Notes: generated by a model not told the origin, from the letters alone. A stretch of 64,000 nucleotides of DNA from JAGRKR01 sp041397725 (GCA_041397725.1 JAWKVZ010000009.1:62001-126000), one strand, 5' to 3'; shown: positions 1 to 11,601, numbered from the stretch's first letter. A program made the numbers and translations.

Positions 1-2
1 TG

Positions 3-50
3 CTCACGCGCCGCGACGCCGCGATGCTCGGTCAGCGCGTGCCGGGCTAG
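3..50 (+). CDS. 3' end of an upstream gene (partial, uncertain)
   Basis: An open frame enters from the left edge and stops at TAG 48-50, giving LTRRDAAMLGQRVPG as the last residues. Codon third positions are almost all G or C, as in genuine genes here. Too little is visible to name a product; it could also be chance, since 15 codons are weak evidence. Confidence 0.3.
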   Translation, partial: LTRRDAAMLGQRVPG

Positions 51-162
51 TCTGGTTTCTTGCTAACTCTCTGATCCGCTGCGAGGTTTCGGCATGCTGC
101 GGCAGCTGCCGTCACCCTTGCGCCTGATGCCGGGCGACAATTGATTAAGGTTCGTTTCAAGA

Positions 163-217
163 TGTGGCCATGATGCCACAAACCTTGGCGTATGGTGCCG
201 CGTTTGTGCCACAAACC
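163..217. promoter_or_regulatory. Candidate operator/promoter upstream of ilvD
   Basis: Two dyads lie close together. TGTGGC (163-168) and GCCACA (175-180) form an inverted repeat with a 6-base spacer. GTTTGTG-C-CACAAAC (202-216) is a perfect 15-base palindrome. The decamer GCCACAAACC occurs in both (175-184 and 208-217), 33 bases apart, about three helical turns, as expected for cooperative binding of one protein on one face. The ilvD start is 196 bases further on. The remainder of 51-412 shows no gene. The regulator is unknown. Confidence 0.4.
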
Positions 218-412
218 CTTCCCAGGATACAGACCATCACGCACGGGAGTCGTCGCTGGTTTCGAGCCTTCTGCCCGCACCGGATCGGCACCCATAACGA
301 CACTGCCTGAGGCCTGCGCAGCAAGCGCCGCGCCGATGCACCCTCGCTCGTCGCGAGGCGGCACGGTTCGGCGCGCTGACAAGCAGGGGGCCAAGAGACG
401 AGACCGCAAGGA

Positions 413-2137
413 ATGGACGCGAAGTCGTTCGACAAATCGAAGCTGCCCAGCCGACACGTCACCGAAGGACCGGAGCGCGCGCCGCACCGCTCCTATTATT
501 ATGCGATGGGGCTGACCGAGGAGCAGATCCACCGCCCGTTCGTGGGTGTGGTGAGCTGCTGGAACGAGGCGGCGCCGTGCAACATCGCGCTGATGCGTCA
601 GGCCCAGGCCGCCAAGCAGGGCGTGGACAAGGCCGGCGGCACGCCGCGCGAGTTCTGCACGATCACGGTGACGGACGGCATCGCCATGGGCCACCAGGGC
701 ATGAAGTCGTCGCTGGTCAGCCGCGAAGTGATCGCCGATTCCATCGAGCTGACCATGCGCGGCCATTGCTACGACGCCATGGTCGGCATCGCCGGTTGCG
801 ACAAGTCGCTGCCGGGCGTCATGATGGCGATGGTGCGCCTCAACGTGGCCAGCGTCTTCATGTACGGCGGCTCGATCCTGCCGGGCACCTTCAAAGGGCG
901 CGACGTCACGGTCGTCGACGTCTTCGAGGCCGTCGGCCAGCACTCCGCCGGCAACATGTCGGACGAGGATCTGCACGAGCTCGAGTGTGTGGCCTGCCCC
1001 GGTGCCGGCGCCTGCGGTGGCCAGTTCACGGCCAACACCATGGCTTGTGTCTCCGAGGCCCTCGGCATCGCCTTGCCCGGTTCGGCCGGCGCACCGGCGC
1101 CCTACGAGAGCCGCGACGCCTATGCGCTCGCCAGCGGGCAGGCGGTCATGAGGATGCTGGCCGATGGGCTGCGTCCGCGCGACATCGTCACCCGCAAGTC
1201 CCTCGAGAATGCCGCCACGATCGTCGCCGCCACCGGTGGCTCGACGAATGCCGCGCTGCATCTGCCGGCCATCGCCCACGAGGCGGGCATCGCCTTCGAT
1301 CTGTTCGATGTGGCGGACGTGTTCAAGCGCACGCCCTACATCGCCGATCTGAAGCCCGGCGGGCGCTACGTTGCCAAGGACGTCTACGACATCGGCGGCG
1401 TCCAGGTCATTCTGAGAGCCCTGCTCGACGGCGGCTATCTCCATGAGGATTGCATCACCGTTTCGGGCAAGAGCATCAAGGCCAATCTCGAAGCCGTGAA
1501 GTTCGATCCAAATCAGAAGGTTGTTTATCCCGTTTCCAATCCCATATCACCTACGGGTGGCGTGGTCGGACTGCGGGGCTCGCTGGCGCCGGATGGCGCC
1601 ATCGTCAAGGTCGCAGGTATGAAGACGCTGCAGTTCAGCGGACCGGCGCGGTGCTTCGATTGCGAGGAGGATGCCTTCCGCGCCGTCGAGAACCGCGAGT
1701 ACAAGGACGGCGAGGTCATCGTCATCCGCTACGAGGGTCCCAAGGGCGGTCCTGGCATGCGCGAGATGCTGTCGACCACGGCGGCGCTCTACGGCCAGGG
1801 CGCGGGCGACAAGGTCGCCCTCATCACCGACGGGCGGTTCTCGGGCGCGACGCGTGGCTTCTGCATCGGTCATGTCGGCCCCGAGGCAGCCGTGGGCGGG
1901 CCCATCGCCCTACTTCGCGATGGCGACATCATCACCATCGACGCGGCGACCGGCATCTTGGATGTCGCCGTGAGCGAGGCCGAGCTCGCCGAGCGACGCA
2001 AGTCTTGGAAGGCGCCGGCCAATCCCTATCAGAGTGGCGTTCTGCGCAAGTACGCCGATCAGGTCGGTTCGGCGCGTAAGGGTGCTGTCACACATGCTGG
2101 CGGCGCAGTGGAAGTCGTGTGTTATGCGGATATCTAA
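413..2137 (+). CDS. ilvD: Dihydroxy-acid dehydratase
   Basis: Dehydrates 2,3-dihydroxy-3-methylbutanoate and its methylpentanoate homologue to the 2-oxo acids of valine and isoleucine synthesis, in the cytoplasm. The 574-residue length fits the family. Cluster-type cysteines are seen at C56 (in SCWNEAAPCN), C129 (GCDKSLPG) and C195/C201 (CPGAGACGG); the C-terminal part carries the GRFSGATRGF motif. The ATG at 413 gives the family's usual N-terminus (short tail, then SYYYAMG). An AAGGA lies directly against the ATG, so the ribosome-binding site is poor. The 3' end overlaps the next gene by 14 bases. No other branched-chain amino acid gene is adjacent. Confidence 0.97.
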   Translation: MDAKSFDKSKLPSRHVTEGPERAPHRSYYYAMGLTEEQIHRPFVGVVSCWNEAAPCNIALMRQAQAAKQGVDKAGGTPREFCTITVTDGIAMGHQGMKSSLVSREVIADSIELTMRGHCYDAMVGIAGCDKSLPGVMMAMVRLNVASVFMYGGSILPGTFKGRDVTVVDVFEAVGQHSAGNMSDEDLHELECVACPGAGACGGQFTANTMACVSEALGIALPGSAGAPAPYESRDAYALASGQAVMRMLADGLRPRDIVTRKSLENAATIVAATGGSTNAALHLPAIAHEAGIAFDLFDVADVFKRTPYIADLKPGGRYVAKDVYDIGGVQVILRALLDGGYLHEDCITVSGKSIKANLEAVKFDPNQKVVYPVSNPISPTGGVVGLRGSLAPDGAIVKVAGMKTLQFSGPARCFDCEEDAFRAVENREYKDGEVIVIRYEGPKGGPGMREMLSTTAALYGQGAGDKVALITDGRFSGATRGFCIGHVGPEAAVGGPIALLRDGDIITIDAATGILDVAVSEAELAERRKSWKAPANPYQSGVLRKYADQVGSARKGAVTHAGGAVEVVCYADI

Positions 2138-3140
2138 GCTCGTTGCCGCTGTCGTTCTGATGCTCGCCGTGGCGTCGTCGCCCGCCAGATCGGCGGGCAC
2201 GGGTGCGGACGTGCAGTTCGCCTCGCCGCGCGTCGCGCTGGAGCAGGGCATCGGCGCCTACAACTCGCGCAACTACGAGCTCGCCATTCCCGCGCTCGAG
2301 TTCGCCGCCGCCAAGGGGTCGTTCTTCGGGCAGTATTTCCTGGCGCGCATCTACAGTGATACGCAGAGCGCGCATGCCGATCTGGCGCGGGCGTGGAAGT
2401 TGCTGAAGGGCATCACCGAGCGCTACGCCTCGGTCGATCCCGATTTCGACAGGCGGCGGCCGTTTGTGGCCCACGCCTTCGTCGAGGTCGCACGCTTCCT
2501 GCAGACGGGCGTTCCCGAGGCCGGCGTGCGCCCGAACCTCGAGGCGGCCGAGACGTACCTTCAGCATGCCGCCAGCTATTTCCGCGACGACGACGCCCAG
2601 TTCGAGCTGGCCAAGCTGTACCTGAGTGACGAGCGCTTCGCCAACAACGCGCCGACGGCGCTGCACTGGCTGTCCCGCCTGTCCAAGCGGCGGCATTCCG
2701 GCGCTCAGGCGCTGCTGGCGGATCTGCTCTGGCGCGGTCGTCTCGTGCGGCGTGACGAGCGGCATGCGCTCGCCCTGGCGACGCTGGCCGTGGAGAATGC
2801 GCCGGGTCACGAACGGCTGTGGATCGAGGAGATCTACCAGACGATCTTCTGCGGCTCCGGCGAGGTGAACCGCGCCGAGAGCGCCACCACCGTGCTCAAG
2901 TGGCGCCGGACCTATGGCGCGCAGGTCGTCCCCGAGGGGCAGGCGCTGGGCGTCCTGGGTCAGTTCCGCGTGAGCCGCTCGTGTGCGGATGGCCGGCGGG
3001 TGCCGATCATCAAGTCGCTGCGTGAGCCGTCGGGCAGCGTGCCTGGGACGCCGTCGCTGGCCGATCCGCAGAACTCGCTCAGTGATCAGGCCCCCGTGAA
3101 GAAGCCCGGCTTCGGGCTGGAGCCGCCGGCCGGCCGGTAA
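2124..3140 (+). CDS. Exported Sel1/TPR-like repeat protein
   Basis: A 338-residue protein with an N-terminal signal peptide (MRISKLVAAVVLMLAVASS, cleavage near SARSAG-type site). The body consists of Sel1-like helical repeats: short Ala/Leu-rich segments such as AAAKGSFFGQYFLARIY and repeated A-x2-YL-x2-A patterns around residues 40-270, then a Pro-rich tail. Sel1 repeats mediate protein-protein contacts, often in the periplasm; the partner is unknown. The ATG at 2124 lies inside the end of ilvD, so the two are probably translationally coupled, although a functional link is not evident. A longer in-frame upstream start is possible but would bury the signal peptide. Confidence 0.8.
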   Translation: MRISKLVAAVVLMLAVASSPARSAGTGADVQFASPRVALEQGIGAYNSRNYELAIPALEFAAAKGSFFGQYFLARIYSDTQSAHADLARAWKLLKGITERYASVDPDFDRRRPFVAHAFVEVARFLQTGVPEAGVRPNLEAAETYLQHAASYFRDDDAQFELAKLYLSDERFANNAPTALHWLSRLSKRRHSGAQALLADLLWRGRLVRRDERHALALATLAVENAPGHERLWIEEIYQTIFCGSGEVNRAESATTVLKWRRTYGAQVVPEGQALGVLGQFRVSRSCADGRRVPIIKSLREPSGSVPGTPSLADPQNSLSDQAPVKKPGFGLEPPAGR

Positions 3141-3231
3141 GCGCGAGCGGGTGGCCGTCATCGGCCTGAGGTTGCGGCCCGCCTGTGGGGTCCGTGGCGC
3201 ACGGCGCCAGGGCTTGTAAGCGAGGACACAC

Positions 3232-3606
3232 ATGCGACGCTGCCTGTTGGCTCCCATCCTCATGATCAGCGCGCTCGTGCTGGCTCTGCCGGTGCTCGCC
3301 GGCAAGGCCGACGTCGTCGAGGTGAAGGTGCGGAAGACCGGCAACGGCATCTACGCCTTCGACGTGACCGTGCGCCATGCCGATGCCGGCTGGTCGCACT
3401 ACGCGGACAAGTGGGACATCCTGGCGCCGGACGGGCGGGTTCTCGGCAGTAGGGTGCTCCTGCATCCCCACGACGACGAGCAGCCGTTCACGCGCTCCCT
3501 CGATGACGTGCGCATTCCCGCTGGGATTGGCGAAGTCACCGTCCGCGCCCACGACAAGAAGCACGGTTTCGGGGGCAAGGCGCTGAAGGTGAAGCTGCCG
3601 CAGTAG
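3232..3606 (+). CDS. Small exported protein of unknown function
   Basis: 124 residues with a clear signal peptide (MRRCLLAPILMISALVLALP, then VLAG). The mature part is a predicted all-beta domain with VTVRHADAGWSHYADKWDI and a His-rich strand (LLHPHDDEQPF), resembling small secreted Ig-like or copper-binding-like domains, but no known metal motif is complete. Ribosome-binding site AGCGAGGA lies just upstream of the ATG at 3232. It follows the Sel1 gene by 91 bases in the same direction. I do not recognise a characterised homologue. Confidence 0.75.
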   Translation: MRRCLLAPILMISALVLALPVLAGKADVVEVKVRKTGNGIYAFDVTVRHADAGWSHYADKWDILAPDGRVLGSRVLLHPHDDEQPFTRSLDDVRIPAGIGEVTVRAHDKKHGFGGKALKVKLPQ

Positions 3607-4098
3607 CGGGGCGACGGGCTCTGGCCGGTGGCGCGCGACGCAACGTGGTGTCTTGGAGGCGGAAACGCCAAGTACTGGCGGCGTCAGCAGTCCCTGCGCG
3701 ACAGGCACAGGTGCCACGCGCCGGCAGGCAGCGCCCCCGCCGGCGGCAGGTGCCTGATACAGCACCTTTGTGACATAAGGTCAGTCGTCTGCATGCCGTT
3801 TCCGGGTGGGTTGGCCGCCGCCGCGGCAGCGTGCGCCGTTCGCGGCCGTCGCGCAGTTTGGGCCGGTCGCGATAATGGCTTGAGCAAAAAGCCCTTTTCG
3901 ATCGTGGGAAAGCGGGTCCTGAGGGGGCTCCGGCATTGCCGAAGGCCCGTGTCTGCGCTATCAGGAAGGCGACAGGGAGCGCCGCCGCATCGGCGTCCAC
4001 CCGCCCTTGCCAGAGTCTCGCGGCTCGCCGCGCTTTTCGACGTGCGTCCCGACTGTGAGCCTCCGACGGTTACCGTCATCCAGAACAGGCCCTGAGAA
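3607..4098. other. Intergenic region upstream of gyrA with a stem-loop
   Basis: No convincing gene is seen. Bases 3703-3755 can fold: AGGCAC (3703-3708) pairs with GTGCCT (3750-3755) and GCCGGC (3720-3725) with GCCGGC (3739-3744). The octamer CAGGTGCC is also directly repeated in it. It has no U-tract, so it may be a structured leader or a factor-dependent end for the preceding gene. The gyrA promoter must lie here or further upstream. Confidence 0.4.
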
Positions 4099-6876
<2,778 letters not shown>

Positions 6877-6929
6877 CGCACGCCGCTGCAAGTGCCGGGC
6901 ACGCGAGGGATGGCGACCGCAGCCGCCGT

Positions 6930-8216
6930 TCAGCCGACGGCGCCGGCGAGCCAGTGGGCGAGGACGGTCGCCGCGGCCATGAAATCGTCGATCTCCATCG
7001 CCTCGGCGGGGTTGTGGCTGCCATTGGCATTGCGCACGAGCAGCATGGCCATGGGAATGCCGGCGGCGCAGAACGCGGCCGCATCATGGGACGCGGGGCT
7101 CGCGAGCGTCAGGCTGGGAATACCGAGCGCCTTGGCCGACGCCGTGAGCGCCGCCTTCAGGCGCGGATCGGCGGGTGCCACCTCGGCCGAGGTCCGCCGC
7201 CCGATATCGAACCGCACGCGGTGCTCGGCCTCAATAGCTGCAATCAGCTTACGCAGGTCCGCCTCGATGGCCAGGAGATGCCCCTCGTCGTAGGCGCGCA
7301 CGTCGATGCTGAAGGTCACCTCGCCGGCAACCTTCGTCATGGCCGCCTCGGCCGGGTTGGTGTGGAAGCGGCCGATGGTCATGGCCATGGGCCGGCCGGC
7401 GGCCTCGTGCTCCCGCCAGATCCGATCGACTCCGACGGCGAAGGCGCCCGCGGCCGTGACGGCATCGTGGCGGAAGCGTCGGGGCAAGCCGACGTGATCG
7501 TAGGCGCCGATGATGCGGGCACTGGGATAGCGGAAATTGCCGGGAACGGCGGTGACGACGGCGATCGGCCTGCCGGCCTCGATGAGCTGCGGGGCCTGTT
7601 CGATGTGCACCTCGAGGAAGGCCTTGACGTTGTCGCGCGTGAGCGTCGCCTCGCCACGGTCCAAGGCCGCGGGCGAGCCGCCGCAGGCTGTGATATGGTC
7701 GGCAAGGGGCCGGCCGGTATCGATGCGCGGCGCCTGCAGGGCGCCTTTCGGCAATTGACCGAGGGCGGAGCGGCTGCCGACGTAGGAGACCTCGAACCAC
7801 ACGCTCTCCTCGGCGCGGATGGCCATGGCCGTCACGTCCACCGCAGGCGTGATCGCGAGCGAGCGCAGGGCGCGGATCGCGACGAGTGCAGCGACGACAC
7901 CGGCGGCGCCGTCGAAATTGCCGCCATTGGGCACGCTGTCGAGGTGCGAGCCCATGACGATGCCCGGCGCCGAGCGATCCCGCCCGGGCATGGTCATGTA
8001 GAGGTTGGCGGCGGCATCGCCCTTGATCTCCAGCGCCATGTCGGCGGCAATGCCCCGGACAACGGCATGCGCCCGCTGCTCGCCTTCCCCGTAGGTGTCG
8101 CGGGTAATTCCAGGACCAGCGATGCTGCAGGCCGCCAGCCGGTCGAAGAGGTCGCTGACGAAGTCGCGCTCGGCAGAGACGGCGTCGGCCACGGCCTTGC
8201 TCGTGGGGTCTGTCAT
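6930..8216 (-). CDS. M20-family Zn amidohydrolase (allantoate amidohydrolase / N-carbamoyl-L-amino acid hydrolase type)
   Basis: 428 residues. Members cleave carbamoyl or ureido groups in purine or pyrimidine/hydantoin breakdown in the cytoplasm, as dimers binding two zinc or manganese ions. Metal-site motifs are all visible: GSHLDSVPNGGNFDG (His, Asp), RAEES (Glu pair), FLEVHIEQ (His) and the terminal SPASHDAAAF and SHNPAE. The exact substrate cannot be read from the sequence. The ATG at 8216 is preceded by GGAGAG; an upstream TTG at 8231 is less likely. It is convergent with gyrA (54-base gap) and interrupts the usual gyrA-coaD neighbourhood. Confidence 0.85.
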   Translation of the reverse strand: MTDPTSKAVADAVSAERDFVSDLFDRLAACSIAGPGITRDTYGEGEQRAHAVVRGIAADMALEIKGDAAANLYMTMPGRDRSAPGIVMGSHLDSVPNGGNFDGAAGVVAALVAIRALRSLAITPAVDVTAMAIRAEESVWFEVSYVGSRSALGQLPKGALQAPRIDTGRPLADHITACGGSPAALDRGEATLTRDNVKAFLEVHIEQAPQLIEAGRPIAVVTAVPGNFRYPSARIIGAYDHVGLPRRFRHDAVTAAGAFAVGVDRIWREHEAAGRPMAMTIGRFHTNPAEAAMTKVAGEVTFSIDVRAYDEGHLLAIEADLRKLIAAIEAEHRVRFDIGRRTSAEVAPADPRLKAALTASAKALGIPSLTLASPASHDAAAFCAAGIPMAMLLVRNANGSHNPAEAMEIDDFMAAATVLAHWLAGAVG

Positions 8217-8379
8217 CTTTCCGCTCTCCAACTGTGAAGCCTCTGCGGATCGCTCGGCTCGGCGTACGTCGTGGTTACTTTATAGCTCATTCGATTGTCG
8301 TGCAGGCCGGCTATTGGTTACAATTGTCGCGCACGGGGACCTGTTCGGGCTTTGCATCTGGAGATTTCGGGAGGGCAGG

Positions 8380-8973
8380 ATGACATTCATGTTGCGCTAT
8401 TCGCTGATCGCCGCGGCACTGGCTGGTTGCCTGGCGATGATGGGGCACGGATCGACTGCGCTGGCGCAGTTGCAGTGCGAGCCCGGTTACAAGTTGTGTC
8501 CCGAGAACCTCGGGGGCGCCTGTGCACCGGTCGATTCGATCTGTTGTCCCGGCGGTCGCTTCTCCTACACCGGCCGCTGCCCCGACTCGCCGCAAGCGAC
8601 CCCAGCGGCGCCAAGCGTGCCACCACGTCTGGCTCCGCCCGCCAGTTCCGGCTCTTGGTACGGGGCCATTTCCGTGGCGCTCTGGAAGACCCGCTCCGGA
8701 CGCGCGCGCGTTGCCGTGGGCATTGCCTGGAACTACCGGACGACGGCGGAGGCGCGGGACAATGCGATCCGTCAATGTCGCAGCCGGGGCGGTCAGGGGT
8801 GCCGCATCGCCACCACTTTCAGCAATGGCGGCTGCGGCTACGTGGCGACCGGCTCCAGCACCCGCGGTGTCTCCTACGGGACTGGCGCGACGCCCGCGAT
8901 CGCGCTGAGCGAATGCCGCAAGCGCGGCCACCGCTGCAACAAGCCGATCGGCGGTTGCACGAACAGGCCGTGA
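8380..8973 (+). CDS. Exported DUF4189-domain protein
   Basis: 197 residues: signal peptide (MTFMLRYSLIAAALAGCLAM, cleavage after ALA), a short Cys-rich segment (CEPGYKLCPENLGGACAP, then SICCPGG), a Pro/Ala linker at about 70-90, and a C-terminal DUF4189 domain starting SWYGAISVA with the paired-cysteine pattern AIRQCRSRGGQGCR and ALSECRKRGHRCN. The domain is found in secreted proteins of many proteobacteria and actinobacteria without an agreed role. GGGAGGGCAGG before the ATG at 8380 decides the start. Divergent from the M20 gene. Confidence 0.8.
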   Translation: MTFMLRYSLIAAALAGCLAMMGHGSTALAQLQCEPGYKLCPENLGGACAPVDSICCPGGRFSYTGRCPDSPQATPAAPSVPPRLAPPASSGSWYGAISVALWKTRSGRARVAVGIAWNYRTTAEARDNAIRQCRSRGGQGCRIATTFSNGGCGYVATGSSTRGVSYGTGATPAIALSECRKRGHRCNKPIGGCTNRP

Positions 8974-9131
8974 GATGGCGTGCAGGGGGGCGGGCCTCGT
9001 CTCAGAGGCCGCCCCGCGCTTCCATCCGGATCGATCGCAGCCTAGATTGTGTTCGCCTTGGAGTGCCCGGGCTTGCGGGGGCCCGAGCGGCCGCAGCCTC
9101 GCGGCGACTTCGCCCTGATCGGGAGACGTGA

Positions 9132-9632
9132 ATGTCGAATGTCGGGTTCTACTCAGGTACTTTCGATCCGGTGACGTGCGGGCATCTCGACGTGATCGCG
9201 CGGACGCTGACCATGGTCGACGAACTCGTCATCGGTCTCGGCGTGCATCCCGCCAAGTCGCCGCTGTTCCCGCCCGTGGAGCGCATCGCCATGCTCGAGG
9301 CCGAATGTGCGCCTCTGGCCGAGAAGCACGGGGTCCCCATCCGCGTCGTCACCTTCGATGGGCTGGTGGTCGACGCCGCTCGGGCCGAGGGCGCCAATAT
9401 CATCGTGCGCGGCCTCCGGGACGGCACGGATTTCGACTACGAAATGCAGATGGCGGGCATGAACGGCGAGATGGCACCTGATCTCCAGACCGTTTTTCTG
9501 TCCGCCTCGCCCGCGGTCCGGCACATCGCCGCCACCCTGGTGCGCCAGATCGCGGCCATGGGCGGGGACGTACGGCCGTTCGTGACGCCGGACGTCGCTG
9601 CGCGTCTCAAGGCGCGCTTTGCCAAGGCGTGA
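9132..9632 (+). CDS. coaD: Phosphopantetheine adenylyltransferase
   Basis: Transfers AMP from ATP to 4'-phosphopantetheine to give dephospho-CoA, the fourth step of CoA synthesis, in the cytoplasm as a hexamer. 166 residues, the normal length. The nucleotidyltransferase motif is YSGTFDPVTCGHLDVI (TxGH; Cys in place of the common Asn), followed by the conserved IIVRGLRDGTDFDYE and the C-terminal FLSASPAVRHIAATLVRQIA, which holds the ISSS-like ATP loop as SASP. Ribosome-binding site GGGAGA precedes the ATG at 9132. Confidence 0.96.
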   Translation: MSNVGFYSGTFDPVTCGHLDVIARTLTMVDELVIGLGVHPAKSPLFPPVERIAMLEAECAPLAEKHGVPIRVVTFDGLVVDAARAEGANIIVRGLRDGTDFDYEMQMAGMNGEMAPDLQTVFLSASPAVRHIAATLVRQIAAMGGDVRPFVTPDVAARLKARFAKA

Positions 9633-9881
9633 CGCGCCGGCGGTCGTGCCGTCCGCGGCGTGAACTCTGCCATCGACGTGTCTTCGCCCGGGCGCGGCGG
9701 CTGGGGGGCCGTCCGTTGACACACAGTCTCCCTGCCGTCAGACTTGCGCCTGGTGGCTCGGGGGAGCTTCGCAGTCACGATCCTGTTGCTCACATCGCGA
9801 GTGAGCGCCGGAGCCGAGCATTCGGCATCGTGCAACCCTGAGCGGCCGTATCGGTGCATCATCCTTTTCATGGAGTGCGTC

Positions 9882-10142
9882 ATGCGCAAGCTCGTCGTTG
9901 CCTTCGCCGTTGTTCTCCTGGCTCTTCTGGCTGCACCGCTTGCAGCCGATCGGGCCGAAGCCGCGTCCGTTCCGCCTGCGTCTGCCCTCGAGCTCTTCCA
10001 GATCAAGCCCCTCGCCGAGCCGGCGCGCTGCTATCGCCGTTGCTATCGCCGGCTGGTGCGGCGCTGCCATTGGCGGGGTGGCCGCAAGTACTGCGGTCGC
10101 TGGCATTCGCGGGGCGTCTACTGCCGCCGCCGCTGCTACTGA
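9882..10142 (+). CDS. Tiny exported Cys/Arg-rich peptide
   Basis: 86 residues: a textbook signal peptide (MRKLVVAFAVVLLALLAAPL, cleavage near AEA), a neutral spacer of about 25 residues, then a highly basic tail with six cysteines arranged C-x3-C-x7-C-x8-C-x9-C-x3-C, for example CYRRCYRR and YCRRRCY. Such composition suggests a disulfide-bonded cationic peptide acting in the periplasm or outside the cell, on envelope or nucleic acid, but no family is recognised. GGAG at 9872-9875 supports the ATG at 9882. It stands alone between coaD and the cyclophilins. Confidence 0.65.
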   Translation: MRKLVVAFAVVLLALLAAPLAADRAEAASVPPASALELFQIKPLAEPARCYRRCYRRLVRRCHWRGGRKYCGRWHSRGVYCRRRCY

Positions 10143-10375
10143 GACCGCGACTGTAAGAACTGGCGAGGGATCGGCCGTCCCGGCCGGTCCCTTTGTCGTT
10201 GCCGGGGGCGGTCGGGGGAAACGCCGTGGCGTTTGCGCGTTCCGCCGCAATCGTGCTTTATGCACCGCCTGCGCCGTCGCCGAGTGCGCATGGCGCGCAT
10301 CCGGCGAGCGGATGCGCGACCGGCAACGGCCCGGATGCGACTTGTCCCGCACACGTGTGCGTCGATGGAGGTTCG

Positions 10376-10921
10376 ATGGTGAAGCATGCTCTGAGAAGTT
10401 GGGCTCTGGCCCTGGCGCTGCTCTTCGCAGCCGCTCCCGTCCAGGCCGCGAACGATCCGGCCAACACGCTGGTGATGGAGCTCAGGACCGGCAAAGTGGT
10501 CATCCAGCTCATGCCGAACCTCGCGCCCAAGCACGTGGCGCGCGTCAAGGAGCTGGTCCGGGCGAAGTTCTATGACGGGATCGTCTTCCACCGCGTCATC
10601 GACGGCTTCATGGCGCAGACGGGCGACCCCACCGGCACGGGAACGGGCGGCTCCGGGCGTGGCAACCTGCCGGCCGAGTTCTCCCGCTACGTCTTCAAGC
10701 GCGGCACTATTGGCGCGGCTCGCACTCAAAATCCCAACAGCGCCGACAGCCAGTTCTTCATCTGCTTCGGCAGCGGCTGCCAGGGCCTGACCGGCGACTA
10801 CACCGTCTGGGGACAGGTCGTCTCCGGCATGGAGCACGTCGACCAGGTGCGCAAGGGCGAGCCACCGGCCAACCCCGACAAGATCCTGCGCATGTACATC
10901 GAAGCCGACCGCCGCAAGTAG
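10376..10921 (+). CDS. ppiA: Periplasmic cyclophilin-type peptidyl-prolyl isomerase
   Basis: Catalyses cis/trans isomerisation of X-Pro bonds during folding. 181 residues beginning with a signal peptide (MVKHALRSWALALALLFAAA, then PVQAA), so it acts in the periplasm. The cyclophilin core shows FYDGIVFHRVIDGFMAQTGD (catalytic Arg in FHRV), the FSR stretch, and SQFFICFG. The ATG at 10376 follows ATGGAGG. It lies 31 bases upstream of a cytoplasmic paralogue, probably co-transcribed and derived by tandem duplication. Confidence 0.93.
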   Translation: MVKHALRSWALALALLFAAAPVQAANDPANTLVMELRTGKVVIQLMPNLAPKHVARVKELVRAKFYDGIVFHRVIDGFMAQTGDPTGTGTGGSGRGNLPAEFSRYVFKRGTIGAARTQNPNSADSQFFICFGSGCQGLTGDYTVWGQVVSGMEHVDQVRKGEPPANPDKILRMYIEADRRK

Positions 10922-10952
10922 GCGACCATCCCACAACAAAGAGGAGGCCGTG

Positions 10953-11429
10953 ATGGCCCAGATTGCCGATCCCGAGAACACACTGATCATGGAGACGAGC
11001 AAGGGGCGCGTCGTCATCGCGCTGCGGCCCGACCTGGCGCCGAAGCATGTCGAGCGCATCAAGATGCTGGCCCGCGAGGGGTTCTATGACGGCATCGTCT
11101 TCCACCGCGTCATCGACGGCTTCATGGCCCAGACCGGCTGCCCGCACGGGACGGGGACCGGCGGCTCGCAGCATCCGAACCTTCCGGCGGAATTCTCGCG
11201 CGAGCCGCACGTGCGCGGCGTCGCTTCCATGGCGCGGGCGCAGAACCCGAACAGCGCCAACAGCCAGTTCTTCATCTGCTTCGACGATGCGACATTCCTC
11301 GACGGTCAGTACACCGTCTGGGGCAAAGTGATCGAGGGCATGGAGAACGTCGACAAGATCAAGCGCGGCGAGCCCGTGCGCGATCCCGACACGATTACGT
11401 CGCTGCGCGTCGCCGCCGACGTCAAGTAG
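10953..11429 (+). CDS. ppiB: Cytoplasmic cyclophilin-type peptidyl-prolyl isomerase
   Basis: 158 residues, no signal peptide. It repeats the core of the preceding protein, including FYDGIVFHRVIDGFMAQTG and NSQFFICF, hence same reaction in the cytoplasm. A strong GAGGAGG (10941-10947) places the start at ATG 10953 rather than the overlapping GTG three bases earlier. In alphaproteobacteria this pair usually sits between coaD and queA, as here. Confidence 0.94.
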   Translation: MAQIADPENTLIMETSKGRVVIALRPDLAPKHVERIKMLAREGFYDGIVFHRVIDGFMAQTGCPHGTGTGGSQHPNLPAEFSREPHVRGVASMARAQNPNSANSQFFICFDDATFLDGQYTVWGKVIEGMENVDKIKRGEPVRDPDTITSLRVAADVK

Positions 11430-11433
11430 GACT

Positions 11434-11465
11434 GCTGCCGCTGCCGTCTCTGCGGAGGCGGCAGC
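11434..11465 (+). terminator. GC-rich hairpin after ppiB
   Basis: GCTGCCGC (11434-11441) pairs with GCGGCAGC (11458-11465), with a further CCG/CGG inside. It begins 4 bases after the ppiB stop. Only a short TTT follows some bases later, so it is a plausible but not classical intrinsic terminator. Confidence 0.4.
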
Positions 11466-11601
11466 GTGCGTTTGCGGAGCGGGCGCGCTGAGGCCGGGAT
11501 GTCGAGCTCGCCCGGACGATATCGGTCGGGCTGCGGCCAGCTCGTCGCCGTTTCGCAGCAAGGGCTTGACGCCCACGGCGAAGCGATGGCCATGTGCCGG
11601 C

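Noticed and set aside
47..1444. Very long minus-strand open frame opposite ilvD
   Set aside because: It is antisense to an unmistakable ilvD; the residue composition (Arg/Gly/His/Asp-rich) is that of a mirror frame in GC-rich DNA.
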